A stretch of DNA of 64,000 bases from an uncultured Eubacteriales bacterium (GTDB taxonomy: Bacteria; Bacillota; Clostridia; Christensenellales; Borkfalkiaceae): contig UQPN01000012.1 in the NCBI GenBank assembly GCA_900542935.1, positions 1 to 64,000 on the forward strand, in the 5' to 3' direction. Both the position numbers and the translations under genes were made by a program. This document shows positions 32,707 to 42,101 of the stretch, piece after piece. The notes beneath the pieces are model-generated. The model was given only the letters and a program-made list of their open reading frames with translations, did not search any database and was not told the DNA's origin. Each line of letters opens with the position of its first letter. Position 1 is the first letter of the stretch.

Positions 32707-35700
32707 TTAGTCCTCGCTCACCGTTACGTATGCCGTATAACTCGCCGCATTGCCGCTTTCGTCGATCGCAAGCACCGTAATTCTGTATCTGCCCGCCGTC
32801 GTAAAAATCAGGGAATCCGTTCCTGCCGGCAACGTCTGCGTTTTTCCCGTGGGCGCAGATACCGAAATATACACGGTTGCGCCGCCGAGATCGTCGGTTG
32901 TCTCGATTTTCGGGAATACGTATTTTTCGTTGATTTTCGCCGCAGTTATCCATTCCGCGCCGAATTGCAGTACAGGCGGTTTTGTATCGGCGGAAGTGAT
33001 TAAAAACGTAACGGAAGCCGTTCTGCCGCCGAACGTATCCGCGGCTTCGTACACCACGCGGTACGCGCCCTTCGCGGAAAGTTCGATTTCAAACCGACCG
33101 GGCGCAACGCCCGTGATTTCCGTGCCGTCCGTAGCTACGCAGGGTTTTCCGTCCGGATCGGTGACCGACAGAGTAAAGCGCACGTTCGGATCAAGCACGT
33201 CGCCCGCCGCCGCACTCGGCAGCGTAACTTTCGAGCCGTACGCATACGAGCCGCCGTATTCGCCGAAAAGTACGATGTCCGGCGCCGTTCTGTCACGTTT
33301 CGTATTGATAAGCGTCTGCGAATTGATCGAAAGCATTTCGAATTTCGCACCCGTCGAAGCATCGATAAACGATACGTTCAGCCACGCTTTATCCGTAGTA
33401 AAGCCGCCGAAAGTCTTTCCCGTCGTCGTTTTCGAAACGCCGAGCGCAGCCGTACCGAGCGTGAATTTTCCGTCGGCGTATTTCAGCGTAAGCCCGTTCG
33501 ATTTATCGATGTCGGAAAATCCCGCCGCCACAAGAATCGAGCCGTCGCTCGTTTCGAATCGCGTTTTTCCGCCCGCATCCAGAAGATACGCGCAAATCGC
33601 GTTTTCGCCGTCCGCCGCGTCCGTCAGCGTGATTTTAATGCCGCCGTATTTTTTCGAATCGGAAAGCGTGCGCAAAGCCAGCGTAAGATTTTGCGCCGTA
33701 AGCGCGTTCGCAAACGTAAACCCGCCGTTTTCGCCCGTCGCCGAAATCACCGAAGCCGTGGCGGTTACTTCCGCCGAAATGTCGCTGCCGATAAAATAAT
33801 TTCCGATTTTCAGGCTGCCGTTTTCGTCGAACGGAAACGCCACGGGAATTTCATACGCTTTTTCGGCGTTGCCCGCCGCATACACGATTTTCACCGTATC
33901 GCCGTTCTTTTCCGCCGCGGCTGCGTACTCTTCGCCGTCCGCAAGCGTTTTTCCGTCCGGGTTGTTTTTATCGTACACTTTCGGCAAACATTCCACACGC
34001 CTGAGCGAGCCGGAAGAATAATCGGAAGCATACAGTTTGGGAAACGTGTATGTCGAGCCGGCAAGCATCGCTTCAGGCACGGCGGCTTCCGATAAAAACA
34101 GCGGTTTTTCGCCTGCATATACCTCGAAATCAAGGATTGTCGTGCCTGTCTGCCCCGCATAATCGGTTACGGTGTATATAATCTGCCATGCGCCCGTTTT
34201 TTCGGGACGGAACGGTTCGTTCGTGCAGTCGATTTTTATATCGCCGCAGCGCGCCTCGATGCGCACCGTTTCGCCGCCCGCGCCGCCTTCCACCGCGTAC
34301 GAGGAAGTAAGATCGATGAGCGTACCCGCTTCCACGCGCGTCTCGGCAAAGAAAGGCGCCGCATGCGGCGCGGAAATATCGCCCGCATACACCCAGATCA
34401 CTTTTTTCGCCGACGTGCCGTCGTACGCCGTAGCGGTGTACTCGATCGCATAATAGCCGGCCTTCTCGGGGGTAAACGCGCCGTTTACCACGCTGACGTT
34501 CACCGCCTTGCCCGGAAAATTATAATCGTAGTACACGCGCGCCGTCACATTCAGGCTGCCGCTGTAATAGCCGAACGCATCCGCGTCGAAAAGGCGGTAC
34601 GGCAGCCCGATTTTCGCGGACGGAATATTATTCTCGTCCGCATGCACCGTGATGATCGGCTCGTCTTTTTCCGTGAGGCGGCTTTGCGTAAGATCTACGC
34701 CGCACACTTCGCTCAAAAGAAAATTCGCCGAGCTTTTCGTGTAATCGGCGCAGGAAATCGTGAGCTTCGCTTTATCCGACTTGAAACCGTTCCAGAATTC
34801 GTCGAAAAATTTCGCGTCGTTCATATCGATCACCAATCCGCCGGTTGTGCCGTACACCGCCGTTTCGGCGGCGTCGTAGCGGATTTTCACCGTCTGATTC
34901 AAATCGGGATCGTTGTATTCAGCTCCATAAGGGTTGGTGTACGTGCCGTAAAAACTGTGCGTTACGCCGCCGCCCCATTTGTTTTCGATATGCACTGTGT
35001 TTTTGCCCGCTTCGTAGCCGCGGCGCGTCTGATTTTCGCCGCCCGCGCGAAGATAGCTGTACGGATAAATCGCACCGTCGCCGGGGTAGCCGTTCAGATC
35101 AATCGAAAGATACGTGGCAGGATCGGCCGCGTCGGTAAGGCGAATATGAAACGTTTCGAAATCGCATTCGCCGATCGTATCGGGAATCACGGAAAGCGCA
35201 ATCAGCGTATCTTCTTTCGTAAGCGAAGAAACGTCTATCGTCTGTTCGATGGTGAGCGTATCGTTCTGCGCAAGCCGCACGTATAAGCCCGATTTTTCGA
35301 AATCCGACTTACCGCCGTTCGTGGGAAACTCTTTTTTCACCGTTTGATATTCTACTTTGCTCGCCGAAGAACTCACCGAAGCGAGCGGCGCGTACACCGA
35401 GAATTTCACTTCGTCGAAATAAACTTCGCCGCCGTTTTCCGCCGTGTATTGCAGCGTATAATCGCCCGCCGTATCAAGAATCACACTGCTTTTCGAAATT
35501 GCCGAGCCGTCCGGCTTTTTCAGTACGGCGCTCGCTTCTATTGTTTTTCCACCCACGCTCACCGCGCGTGCGGGAATTGCAAGCTCTTTGCCGCGCTCGT
35601 ATTCGCTTTCGAGGGAAATTTCACTCCACACGCCGTCGGCATAGCTCGTTTGCGCAATGCCCGAGGTAACCCCGGCTGCCAGCGCGCCGCAAACGGCTAT

Positions 35701-35748
35701 CGTTGCAATTTTGATTATTTTCGCATTATTTTTCTTTTTATTGATCAT
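32707..35748 (-). CDS. Large secreted protein with Ig-like and lectin-like modules
   Basis: 1013 residues. It has a Sec signal peptide without lipobox, with cleavage likely after QTSYA near residue 37. Several bacterial Ig-like domains can be seen: about 40-118, 375-455 (AKIGLPYRLFDADAFGYYSG...AGYYAIEYTATAYDG), 460-545 (AGTLIDLTSS...WQIIYTVTDYAGQTG), 835-925 and 925-1013 (closing YRITVLAIDESGNAASYTAYV). Two jelly-roll or lectin-like regions lie at about 125-350 and 640-830; they share the idea of DxLxIxLTDAAD repeats (RLTDAADPATYLSIDLNG and KITLTDAADGENA). No cell-wall sorting motif is visible. Probably a glycan-binding or structural surface protein. It lies 4 bp upstream of the DUF4838 gene, so the two are co-expressed. 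Confidence 0.75.
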   Translation of the reverse strand: MINKKKNNAKIIKIATIAVCGALAAGVTSGIAQTSYADGVWSEISLESEYERGKELAIPARAVSVGGKTIEASAVLKKPDGSAISKSSVILDTAGDYTLQYTAENGGEVYFDEVKFSVYAPLASVSSSASKVEYQTVKKEFPTNGGKSDFEKSGLYVRLAQNDTLTIEQTIDVSSLTKEDTLIALSVIPDTIGECDFETFHIRLTDAADPATYLSIDLNGYPGDGAIYPYSYLRAGGENQTRRGYEAGKNTVHIENKWGGGVTHSFYGTYTNPYGAEYNDPDLNQTVKIRYDAAETAVYGTTGGLVIDMNDAKFFDEFWNGFKSDKAKLTISCADYTKSSANFLLSEVCGVDLTQSRLTEKDEPIITVHADENNIPSAKIGLPYRLFDADAFGYYSGSLNVTARVYYDYNFPGKAVNVSVVNGAFTPEKAGYYAIEYTATAYDGTSAKKVIWVYAGDISAPHAAPFFAETRVEAGTLIDLTSSYAVEGGAGGETVRIEARCGDIKIDCTNEPFRPEKTGAWQIIYTVTDYAGQTGTTILDFEVYAGEKPLFLSEAAVPEAMLAGSTYTFPKLYASDYSSGSLRRVECLPKVYDKNNPDGKTLADGEEYAAAAEKNGDTVKIVYAAGNAEKAYEIPVAFPFDENGSLKIGNYFIGSDISAEVTATASVISATGENGGFTFANALTAQNLTLALRTLSDSKKYGGIKITLTDAADGENAICAYLLDAGGKTRFETSDGSILVAAGFSDIDKSNGLTLKYADGKFTLGTAALGVSKTTTGKTFGGFTTDKAWLNVSFIDASTGAKFEMLSINSQTLINTKRDRTAPDIVLFGEYGGSYAYGSKVTLPSAAAGDVLDPNVRFTLSVTDPDGKPCVATDGTEITGVAPGRFEIELSAKGAYRVVYEAADTFGGRTASVTFLITSADTKPPVLQFGAEWITAAKINEKYVFPKIETTDDLGGATVYISVSAPTGKTQTLPAGTDSLIFTTAGRYRITVLAIDESGNAASYTAYVTVSED

Positions 35749-35773
35749 CTTTTTTCCTCTATCGATTTATTTT

Positions 35774-36664
35774 TCAGCCTTTAATGCCGCCCACGGTGAG
35801 ATTGCCGAGCAAGCGTTTCTGAAAAATTAAAAACAGCGTGAATATGGGTATGAACATCAGCATCGCGCCCGTCATACGCATCGGCACGGAAGAAAGATTG
35901 TTCTCGCGCGTATTCGCCATATTGTACATGCCGTATGCCACCGTAGGATAGGAAGGCATATACAGAAGCGGCACTTGATAATCGTTCCAGAAACCGATGA
36001 AATTTACAAGCATCACCGTGAAGAAAATATTTTTCACAAGCGGCAGAACAATGGCAAGCAATATGTGCATATTGCTCGCGCCGTCGATCTTCGCCGCTTC
36101 CGTGTACGTCATCGAAAGTCCTTTGAAACCGTCGTAAAACACAAGGAAATACATGCCGAGGAAGTTGGCTTTCATAATCCAGAGTCCCCAGATCGAATCG
36201 TACAACCCCGTATTTTTAGCCATCTGCAATTCGGCGGGCAGGCTGCCCACGATCGGAAGAATCATCACCACGATCACCGCGGTGTACACGATTTTCGAAA
36301 ATTTATAATTAAATCTTGCGCAAAGATATGCCGTAATGCACGGCACAAGCGTCTGAAAAAACGCACACCCGAGCGAATACAGTATACTGTACACGAACAT
36401 AGTTTCCATGTACACCACTTCCATGCCGCTTTCCGTGAGTACGCTCACGTAAAACTTCGTGTACACGAACGTATAATTCCACACGAATTTTTCGGGCATG
36501 CCGATCGCGTTCGTGCGGAAATCGTTTGGCGATTTGAAAGAAGTGATAAGCGCCCAGCCGATCAGCGTAAACATGGAAAGCACGTATGCCGCTAGCACAA
36601 TTAAAAGTACGATCGTAAAAGGGGAAAATTTCGTTTTCAGCACTTTTGCATTTTCTTTTTGCAT
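35774..36664 (-). CDS. CUT1 ABC transporter permease, MalG type (module 2)
   Basis: 296 residues with six helices, the first near 16-38. EAA loop EAAKIDGASNMHILLAIVLP. The C-terminus is RLLGNLTVGGIKG. It follows the truncated MalF-type permease by 14 bp. Its partner is broken and no binding protein is encoded in this module, so the intact gene may no longer work in transport unless it pairs with components from another module. Confidence 0.9.
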   Translation of the reverse strand: MQKENAKVLKTKFSPFTIVLLIVLAAYVLSMFTLIGWALITSFKSPNDFRTNAIGMPEKFVWNYTFVYTKFYVSVLTESGMEVVYMETMFVYSILYSLGCAFFQTLVPCITAYLCARFNYKFSKIVYTAVIVVMILPIVGSLPAELQMAKNTGLYDSIWGLWIMKANFLGMYFLVFYDGFKGLSMTYTEAAKIDGASNMHILLAIVLPLVKNIFFTVMLVNFIGFWNDYQVPLLYMPSYPTVAYGMYNMANTRENNLSSVPMRMTGAMLMFIPIFTLFLIFQKRLLGNLTVGGIKG

Positions 36665-36678
36665 CGTTTTTTCCCCCT

Positions 36679-37362
36679 TTACTCTTCGGACGGTCCGAAT
36701 TTATTCAAAAGATACCGCACGCCGAGCGTAAGCGGCAGAGCGATCGCCGTGAGATACAGCCCCATCGCCGAAATCGTGGAATATTCCGCCCGCGATTCCG
36801 CCGCCTGCGTAACGTTGAAGAAATAATACCCGTAGTTTGCCGTGCCCGCAGGTGAAGAGCTGCCGTAAAACGAGTACATGTTGTATTGATTTGTGAACAT
36901 CGTGGCAACGGCGGTAATCAGAAACGTTACGATCGTGGGGTACACCATCGGCAAAGACACATAGAAAAATTCTTTCACCGCCGATACGCCGTCGATCTTT
37001 GCCGCTTCGATAACGTCGGCGGGAATGGCAGACATCGAATTCGAATACATCAGAACGTTCACGCCGAAGCTCACCCAGATGTTATAGAACATAATCGTGC
37101 CGAATCGCGTATCCGGGTTTTCAATCAGACCTTTCACTCGCTCGCCCGTCATTCTGAACACAAGCTCGGGCAGCGCCTGTTCTACGAAAAACTGATACAT
37201 CGATACCATCACGATCGCCGAAATAATGGACGGCAAAAACAGTACCACGCGGAAAAGTCTCGATCCCCCCATTTTTTTGCTGATATAATACGAAAAGAGT
37301 ATGCCGAGCGGCGTGCCGATGCCCACGGTAAGCGCAAAAGATTGCAGCGTTACTTGCATCAT
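36679..37362 (-). pseudogene. CUT1 permease, MalF type, lacking its 5' end (module 2)
   Basis: 227 codons remain from an ATG at 37362, about 80-90 short of the family length. What remains starts inside the periplasm-facing segment before helix 2 or 3 (MMQVTLQSFALTVGIGTPLG). The EAA loop EAAKIDGVSAVKEFFYVSLP and the C-terminus are intact. Upstream the frame runs only 8 codons (to a TAA near 37387), and no ribosome site precedes the ATG. The gene ends abruptly where a plus-strand regulator fragment begins, so a deletion removed the start of both divergent genes. Confidence 0.8.
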
Positions 37363-37384
37363 CGAGCGAAATTCTGCGCGCAGG

Positions 37385-38067
37385 AAATTTTATCTTGCCG
37401 CTTCGTATTAGAGCCGGAAGTGCCGAATACTTCGGCGGACGGCGAACGGAAATTCGTTACGGAAATGCCGATCGGGATGTTTTCCGCATGCAGCGTAACG
37501 CCGCCGTGCGGCATGCTCGGCGCAACCGAAGCGATTTCCATCAAAGACAATCCCTCGATGTTCTTTCTGCCGCAGCGCATGAAAGCGGAATGTTTATGGT
37601 TTAATACGGGCATGCTGGGATACATGTTTCCCCTGCCGCCGGACGCAAAAGATTTCAAAGCATTTCACTCGCTTTCGTTTTCGTTCGAAGTGTGTTCGGA
37701 AGCGAATAATTATAATATCAACTGGCCTTCGGACATCACGGTGAAAATCAACGGCAAAGAGATTCTCACGTTCACGTCGCCGGGGGATTTCGGCGGCTCG
37801 CGCGGAAAGTACACGCCCGCCTACTGGCCGGTTACCTGCACACAGTACGGACTATTAAAAAACGTAGAAGTTTCACGAAACGGAGTCTATTTAAACGGCG
37901 AACAAGTGCCGTCCGAAATAGATTTCAACGCGCTTGAATTGCATAAGCAAAACACCGTGCTTTTTGAGATCGGCGTAAAAGAGAACGCCGTGCATCGCGG
38001 CGGCATCAATTTATTCGGCAAAAATTTCGGCGATTTCAATCAGGCGATCATCATGACGTTGAAATAA
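37385..38067 (+). pseudogene. ArsR-type regulator fragment retaining only the C-terminal sensor-like domain
   Basis: About 220 codons homologous to the C-terminal domain of the intact regulator at 62077-63018. Shared motifs are SFEVCSEA, FTSPGDFGGSRG (YTSPGDFGGRRG in the intact copy), YWPVTCTQYGL (YWPIGLTQFGM) and NAVHRGGINLFGKNFGDF (NAVHVGGMNLFGKNFGDF). The helix-turn-helix is absent. The 5' boundary is approximate: similarity to the intact copy fades upstream of EMPIG near 37470 and probably ends at the deletion point between about 37365 and 37400. The gene originally faced the permease operon, which it presumably controlled. Confidence 0.75.
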
Positions 38068-38252
38068 CCGCAATCCCCGCGTTCGTAACGTTTTGTTTCA
38101 GTCGATACCGCACATTCCCCGTGCGGTATCGTTTTATTTTACGCGCATATATAAATCGGGTAAACGTTTCCCTGTTCGTCGGTTTCGCTGCGCGCATACG
38201 TTCACCCCCCATGCGCTGCTTATAAAACTCCGCCGCCTGCGGCACGTAAAGC

Positions 38253-38804
38253 TTGATTTTTTCAATCTTGCCGCCGATTAAAAACGCATGCATGACCTGC
38301 ACGGACAGAATCAATATCCACGTGCAGAACGCGCCGCAGGATTTTCCGCATTTCGAGCAAATCGCCGAATCCGCGCTTTTTGAAAAGGTGCGGCAGATTT
38401 TCGAATATTCCCGGCACGATACCGTGGTTTCGCGCTTCCGAAAAATGCTCACGATCGAGCAATTCCGCTCGCCCGAACTCGCCGCGCTGTTTTCGAGGCG
38501 GTACGTAGACAGAATAATCAACTATCACGCGCGCATTTTCAAAGATCTGATCGCCGCGGGCGAACTTGCCCCCGGAAACCCGAAAACGCTTTCGCTTTTG
38601 TACATTGCGCCGATCATCACGCTGCTCGGCGTGTGCGATCGTCGGTCAGAACGCGAAGAAGAATGTCTTGTGCGCCTCGAAAATCACGTGCGCCTTTTCT
38701 TTCATCGAGACTTTTTAATTTTTTTCTCGGCGCAGAACAGAAAACATGTAATTCTTGTAATGTATCCAAGAACCCTTTTTGTCTTTTTAATGTTTTTACC
38801 GTAA
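38253..38804 (+). pseudogene. TetR-family regulator fragment (C-terminal domain only)
   Basis: About 150 recognisable codons matching the helical ligand domain of TetR-type regulators: FEQIAESALFEKVRQIFEY, RFRKMLTIEQFRSPELAALF, and APGNPKTLSLLYIAPIITLL followed by GVCDRRSEREEECLVRLE. The N-terminal helix-turn-helix is missing, and a stop lies directly upstream in frame (near 38247). After RLFFH near 38700 the sequence continues as an unrelated hydrophobic tail in A/T-rich DNA. It is one of several broken regulators at the right end of the island. A reading frame on the opposite strand over 38070-38300 also looks partly protein-like but could not be assigned. Confidence 0.6.
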
Positions 38805-38935
38805 AAATGGCAACTTTTATAAAAAAATAGACAATTTTAACTTTTTATTGTTATTATCACGCTTGACTTTTTTGAAAAGTTTGATAATACAGACAATTTT
38901 TATATATTCAATTTTATACAAAAACACCATGCATA

Positions 38936-39253
38936 TTGATCGACCGGAATTTAGTGGGGTTAAACCTTCCCTCTCTTTCCTCCGACCATTTACAAATGGG
39001 CTATAACGCCGCAAACGCCGTCAGAGCAGCCCGCGCCATCGGAAAAGGCATTGATAAAAATTTCGGAATGGTTTGTTTCGACGATAACAATTTGTTAATC
39101 AACCTTCGCTTAAATATAAACATGGATTCTATCATACAAAATTCTTTCCGAATCGGCTACACGGCGGCAAAACTTCTTATCGATCAATTAAGCCGCGGAG
39201 CAGTCCCCGCCTTAAGAACAATCGTACCGCTCTTATCTGAATTACACAGATAA
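38936..39253 (+). pseudogene. LacI-family regulator remnant (part of the ligand-binding domain)
   Basis: About 105 codons corresponding to scattered parts of a LacI/GntR-type periplasmic-binding-like domain: DRNLVGLNLPSLSSDHLQMG resembles the usual IDR..GL.vPsVssDh.qmGy segment, KNFGMVCFDD resembles the conserved IGVVGFDD strand, and SFRIGYTAAKLLIDQLSRG is the typical C-terminal helix. The DNA-binding domain and most of the core are gone and no ribosome site precedes it. The surrounding A/T-rich DNA (38.8-38.95 kb) holds nothing else I can support. Confidence 0.6.
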
Positions 39254-39350
39254 TTGACCTCTTAAATTCTTGATCTCCGGCGCATCGCCTGTTCTTCACG
39301 GCTTTTCACAGCAAACCATACTTCAACGGAAACATTTCTTTCTCTCATAA

Positions 39351-39716
39351 TTACCCGTAGTAAAAAGAATCCGATTTCTCAGACTCTTTGCCCCGAACTC
39401 GCTGTTTGCTAATGTTTGATTTATTGTTTCTGAATTCACTAAGATAGAATAAATACTGTACCACGGCGTTTGCCGCATTTTCGATTTCGTTTACCTTACA
39501 ATCGATTAAAAACACCGTTATTTTTGTAAGAAAATGCACAATCTGCAAGCACTTTCTTCTGTCGAAATAAAACAGCTTAACACCCCATTCGTAAAGCGAA
39601 TTTCCCTGCTCTTTTTCAATGATTTGTTCGCACAATTCCTTTATTCCTGGCGACATCTCGTGCGGGCGTTTCAGTTTATATCTATCCATTGTTTCTTGCG
39701 TAGCGTAGTAAATCAT
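39351..39716 (-). CDS. Small DUF6933-like protein, C-terminal end uncertain
   Basis: 121 residues. The first 90 (IYYATQETMDRYKLKRP; LYEWGVKLFYFDRRKCLQIVHFLTKITVFLID) resemble small DUF6933-type proteins of unknown function: a short mixed domain with a single beta-sheet-like core. GGAGAG lies 8 bases before the ATG at 39716. The last 25 residues are of low complexity and basic (RNNKSNISKQRVRGKE), which may reflect a frameshifted end. It stands alone between regulator debris and the AAA ATPase gene. Confidence 0.5.
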   Translation of the reverse strand: MIYYATQETMDRYKLKRPHEMSPGIKELCEQIIEKEQGNSLYEWGVKLFYFDRRKCLQIVHFLTKITVFLIDCKVNEIENAANAVVQYLFYLSEFRNNKSNISKQRVRGKESEKSDSFYYG

Positions 39717-39871
39717 TTGTTCTTCTCTCCGTATAAAATTTATTTCTCGAAAATCTCAATTTCGTCGACGTTCGGATAAGCGCAAACAACGCAGTATCAG
39801 GCACAATCTGCACGCCGTTATATATCCCTTATACGAAAAGCCGATTTCTATTTCGCGATTTTAAATAAAAT

Positions 39872-41065
39872 TTAATTTTGCGAAATAAGCCATCTTGCAA
39901 TATCTATAATTTTTACTCCTTCTATCTGGCTTTCCGGATGTTTGGTTCGCGCAATGATGAGCTTTGGATACGCGTCTTTGATTGAAAGCAACGGGGTAAC
40001 TTCACGTTTCAGCGTTTCTTGTCTTGAGAGATCATCGCAAACCTGAATATAAGTTTTAGCTCCGTCTTTCAGCGCAACAAAATCAATCTCTTTTTCGCCG
40101 AGTTGCCCGACGTAAACCTCATAGCCACGACGCAACAATTCTATCGCGACTATGTTTTCGTATAAATGTCCGTAATCCGCATTCTTCGTCCCTATTATTG
40201 CGTAGCGGAAAGAGATATCGGCAAGATAGTATTTTTTGTCGGATTCCAGATAGCGCTTTCCCCGCACGTCGTAACGTTTAAAAGGATAAAAAAGAAAGCT
40301 TCTGCAAAGATATTCTGTATACGCTCCGCATGTTTTATCGTTTGTTTTATATATGTTTGACGTCAATGTGTTTGCAACGTTCCGCACCGACGTTTTATTG
40401 CCGATATTATCCATCAGAAAATCAACGATCATATTTAACAGATCTTCGTTTTCTATTTTAAATTTTGTTACGATGTCTTTTGTAATTGTGGTCCGCACTA
40501 TTCCTGCCAAATATTTTTTAGCATCGGAATCATTTTTGTAGAGATAGGAACCTGCCATTCCGCCGTCTACCACATATTTATCGAACGCCACGTCTATATC
40601 CTTCTGAGGATAATATACAAGATACTCGGCAAAAGAAAACGGATACAAACTTATTTCGAAAACACGTCCGCCGAATAAGGTTGCCAAATCGCTTGATAAA
40701 AGAAATGCATTAGAACCGGTTAAGTAAATGTCAAACCTTTCCTCTTCATATAAGCTGTTTACAACAGTTTCAAAACCATCGCAAAGTTGCACTTCATCTA
40801 TGAAAAGATAATTTTGTTTGCCCAAAACAAAATTTTTATCGATATAATTGTAAAGCTCATTTCCCTTTTTGAGATTTTCAAATTCTTTTAAGTTTAATTT
40901 TACGCGGATAATATTACTATCGGTCTGCTCCCGGACATATCTGATAAAAGTATCCATCAATTTTGATTTTCCGGAACGGCGAACTCCGGTTATTACCTTT
41001 ATATCCGGAGTTCCCATAACGTTTTTCAGTTGAGCAAGATAAACGTTCCTCTCAATAAGCTTCAT
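39872..41065 (-). CDS. AAA ATPase with DUF4143 domain
   Basis: 397 residues from the ATG at 41065, which has GAGGAG 6 bases upstream. The N-terminal AAA domain has Walker A GVRRSGKS (27-34), Walker B YLFIDEVQ (86-93) and the sensor DIYLTGSNAFLLSS near 110-123, followed by FGGRVFEISLYPFSFAEYL. The C-terminal DUF4143 domain contains YAIIGTKNADYGHLYENIVAIELLRRGYEV and GEKEIDFVALKDG, the nuclease-like IDFV core. Such genes are common, often single and horizontally moved, with no agreed function. The gene has its own strong promoter overlapped by an inverted repeat, and its A/T content is higher than that of the carbohydrate operons. Confidence 0.88.
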   Translation of the reverse strand: MKLIERNVYLAQLKNVMGTPDIKVITGVRRSGKSKLMDTFIRYVREQTDSNIIRVKLNLKEFENLKKGNELYNYIDKNFVLGKQNYLFIDEVQLCDGFETVVNSLYEEERFDIYLTGSNAFLLSSDLATLFGGRVFEISLYPFSFAEYLVYYPQKDIDVAFDKYVVDGGMAGSYLYKNDSDAKKYLAGIVRTTITKDIVTKFKIENEDLLNMIVDFLMDNIGNKTSVRNVANTLTSNIYKTNDKTCGAYTEYLCRSFLFYPFKRYDVRGKRYLESDKKYYLADISFRYAIIGTKNADYGHLYENIVAIELLRRGYEVYVGQLGEKEIDFVALKDGAKTYIQVCDDLSRQETLKREVTPLLSIKDAYPKLIIARTKHPESQIEGVKIIDIARWLISQN

Positions 41066-41099
41066 AAAAATCTCCTCAAACAATATCACGACTTGTTAC

Positions 41100-41146
41100 A
41101 TTATAACATGTTTCGCAAATTTAGTCAAATATAAAAATTGCGAAAC
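41100..41146 (-). promoter_or_regulatory. Promoter of the AAA/DUF4143 gene with overlapping inverted repeat
   Basis: On the minus strand TTGACT (41128-41123), 17-base spacer and TATAAT (41105-41100). GTTTCGCAA (41110-41118) and TTGCGAAAC (41138-41146) are exact inverted copies that flank the -35 element, as an operator would. Confidence 0.7.
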
Positions 41147-41483
41147 AACAAAATTGTTGAATATTTTTATAATTTTTTAAAATCCGTTATGATATCCTCT
41201 TTCTTAGGCTCTTTTAATTTTTTGTGTGGAAAGCAATACCATTCATGGTAATGAAGCAACCCTTATACCGTTATATCATCGTAATACGCGTCATGGAAAA
41301 TAAATTTGGGAACTTTTGGGTACTTGCTTGTTTTTAACATTATTTTGCGAAGCCGTTATTAAAATAAGTTTAAGCAATTTTTATGCTTTTTAGCTATACT
41401 TTATATGATTTTTATTGTAAAACCGCATATTTTCGCGCTTTGTTGTTAAGCACTAAAACTTATGTAAAAATAGCGTGATTTGC

Positions 41484-41597
41484 CTTAAAATCCCTCGTTC
41501 GAAAGAACGTACCGGTTCAAGTCCGGTCAGCGGCACCAAGTCAATATAATCCGAACCGGATACTTGTAACAAGCGAGTGGTTCGGATTTATTTTTAT
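41484..41597 (+). repeat. Right 114-bp direct repeat (att-like): tRNA-Leu fragment plus terminator
   Basis: Copy of 8295-8408 with three substitutions, all transitions. It begins at the anticodon loop (CTTAAAATCCC) and contains the variable arm, T-arm, acceptor 3' strand, CCA and terminator hairpin of tRNA-Leu(UAA). The 5' half of the tRNA is absent, so this is not a functional gene. It marks the right boundary of the island. Confidence 0.88.
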
Positions 41598-42101
41598 ATT
41601 TAGGTGATTTAACTTGATTTTATCATAAAATAAGGCTTGCGACAAAAATCGCAAGCCCATTGCCGTTTCTTTATATACTGAAAGTCGCCTTGTTATATCA
41701 GATGCTAAAATTTTTTCCGCCCCTTTTATCGCTCGGTGTTTTTGAAACCGTAAACAAATATTTGCTGTTTTTTATATACAAGTCTATTTCGTAAATACGA
41801 TTTACCTTTTCGTCGATTATATGATCATCACCTGCAATTATAAAGATGACGAACAAAAAATCTCATTAAAAGAAATTCAAAAAGCCAAAGCCGAAAATAC
41901 TCGCAAAATATAGAAAACAAACCCGAACAAAAGTGTTCTGGTTTTTTAGCGGATGGTGAACCGAACAATAATTATCCAAACCCCTGTTTTACCGTGAATA
42001 ATGGTTTCGGATTTATTGTACGATTCTGATTATGCTGTTTTAATTTAATTCGTCTTTCGATTGAATCAAGACTTTACGCGGCTATCGTCAAACTTACTTT
42101 T
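41598..42101. other. A/T-rich intergenic stretch with a possible coding remnant
   Basis: No confident gene. A 30-codon open frame at 41821-41913 (plus strand, ending KAKAENTRKI, rich in Lys and Glu) is protein-like. It stays open for about 20 codons upstream without a start, so it may be the end of a lost mobile-element gene. The stretch 41147-41483 inside the island boundary is also A/T-rich, and I see no supported feature in it. Confidence 0.35.

Noticed and set aside
36886..37384. Upstream part of the open frame that runs into the ArsR-type fragment
   Set aside because: This part is antisense to the permease gene and has no similarity to the intact regulator. Only the part after the deletion scar is genuine.
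38051..38521. Minus-strand frame of 156 codons opposite the TetR fragment
   Set aside because: Its N-terminal half is the shadow of the TetR domain. The C-terminal half (KIEKIKLYVPQAAEFY) looks protein-like but is too short and degenerate to call.
8295..41597. Active prophage or conjugative element
   Set aside because: No phage structural, relaxase or type IV secretion genes are seen, and the integrase lacks its catalytic domain; the island looks immobile now.
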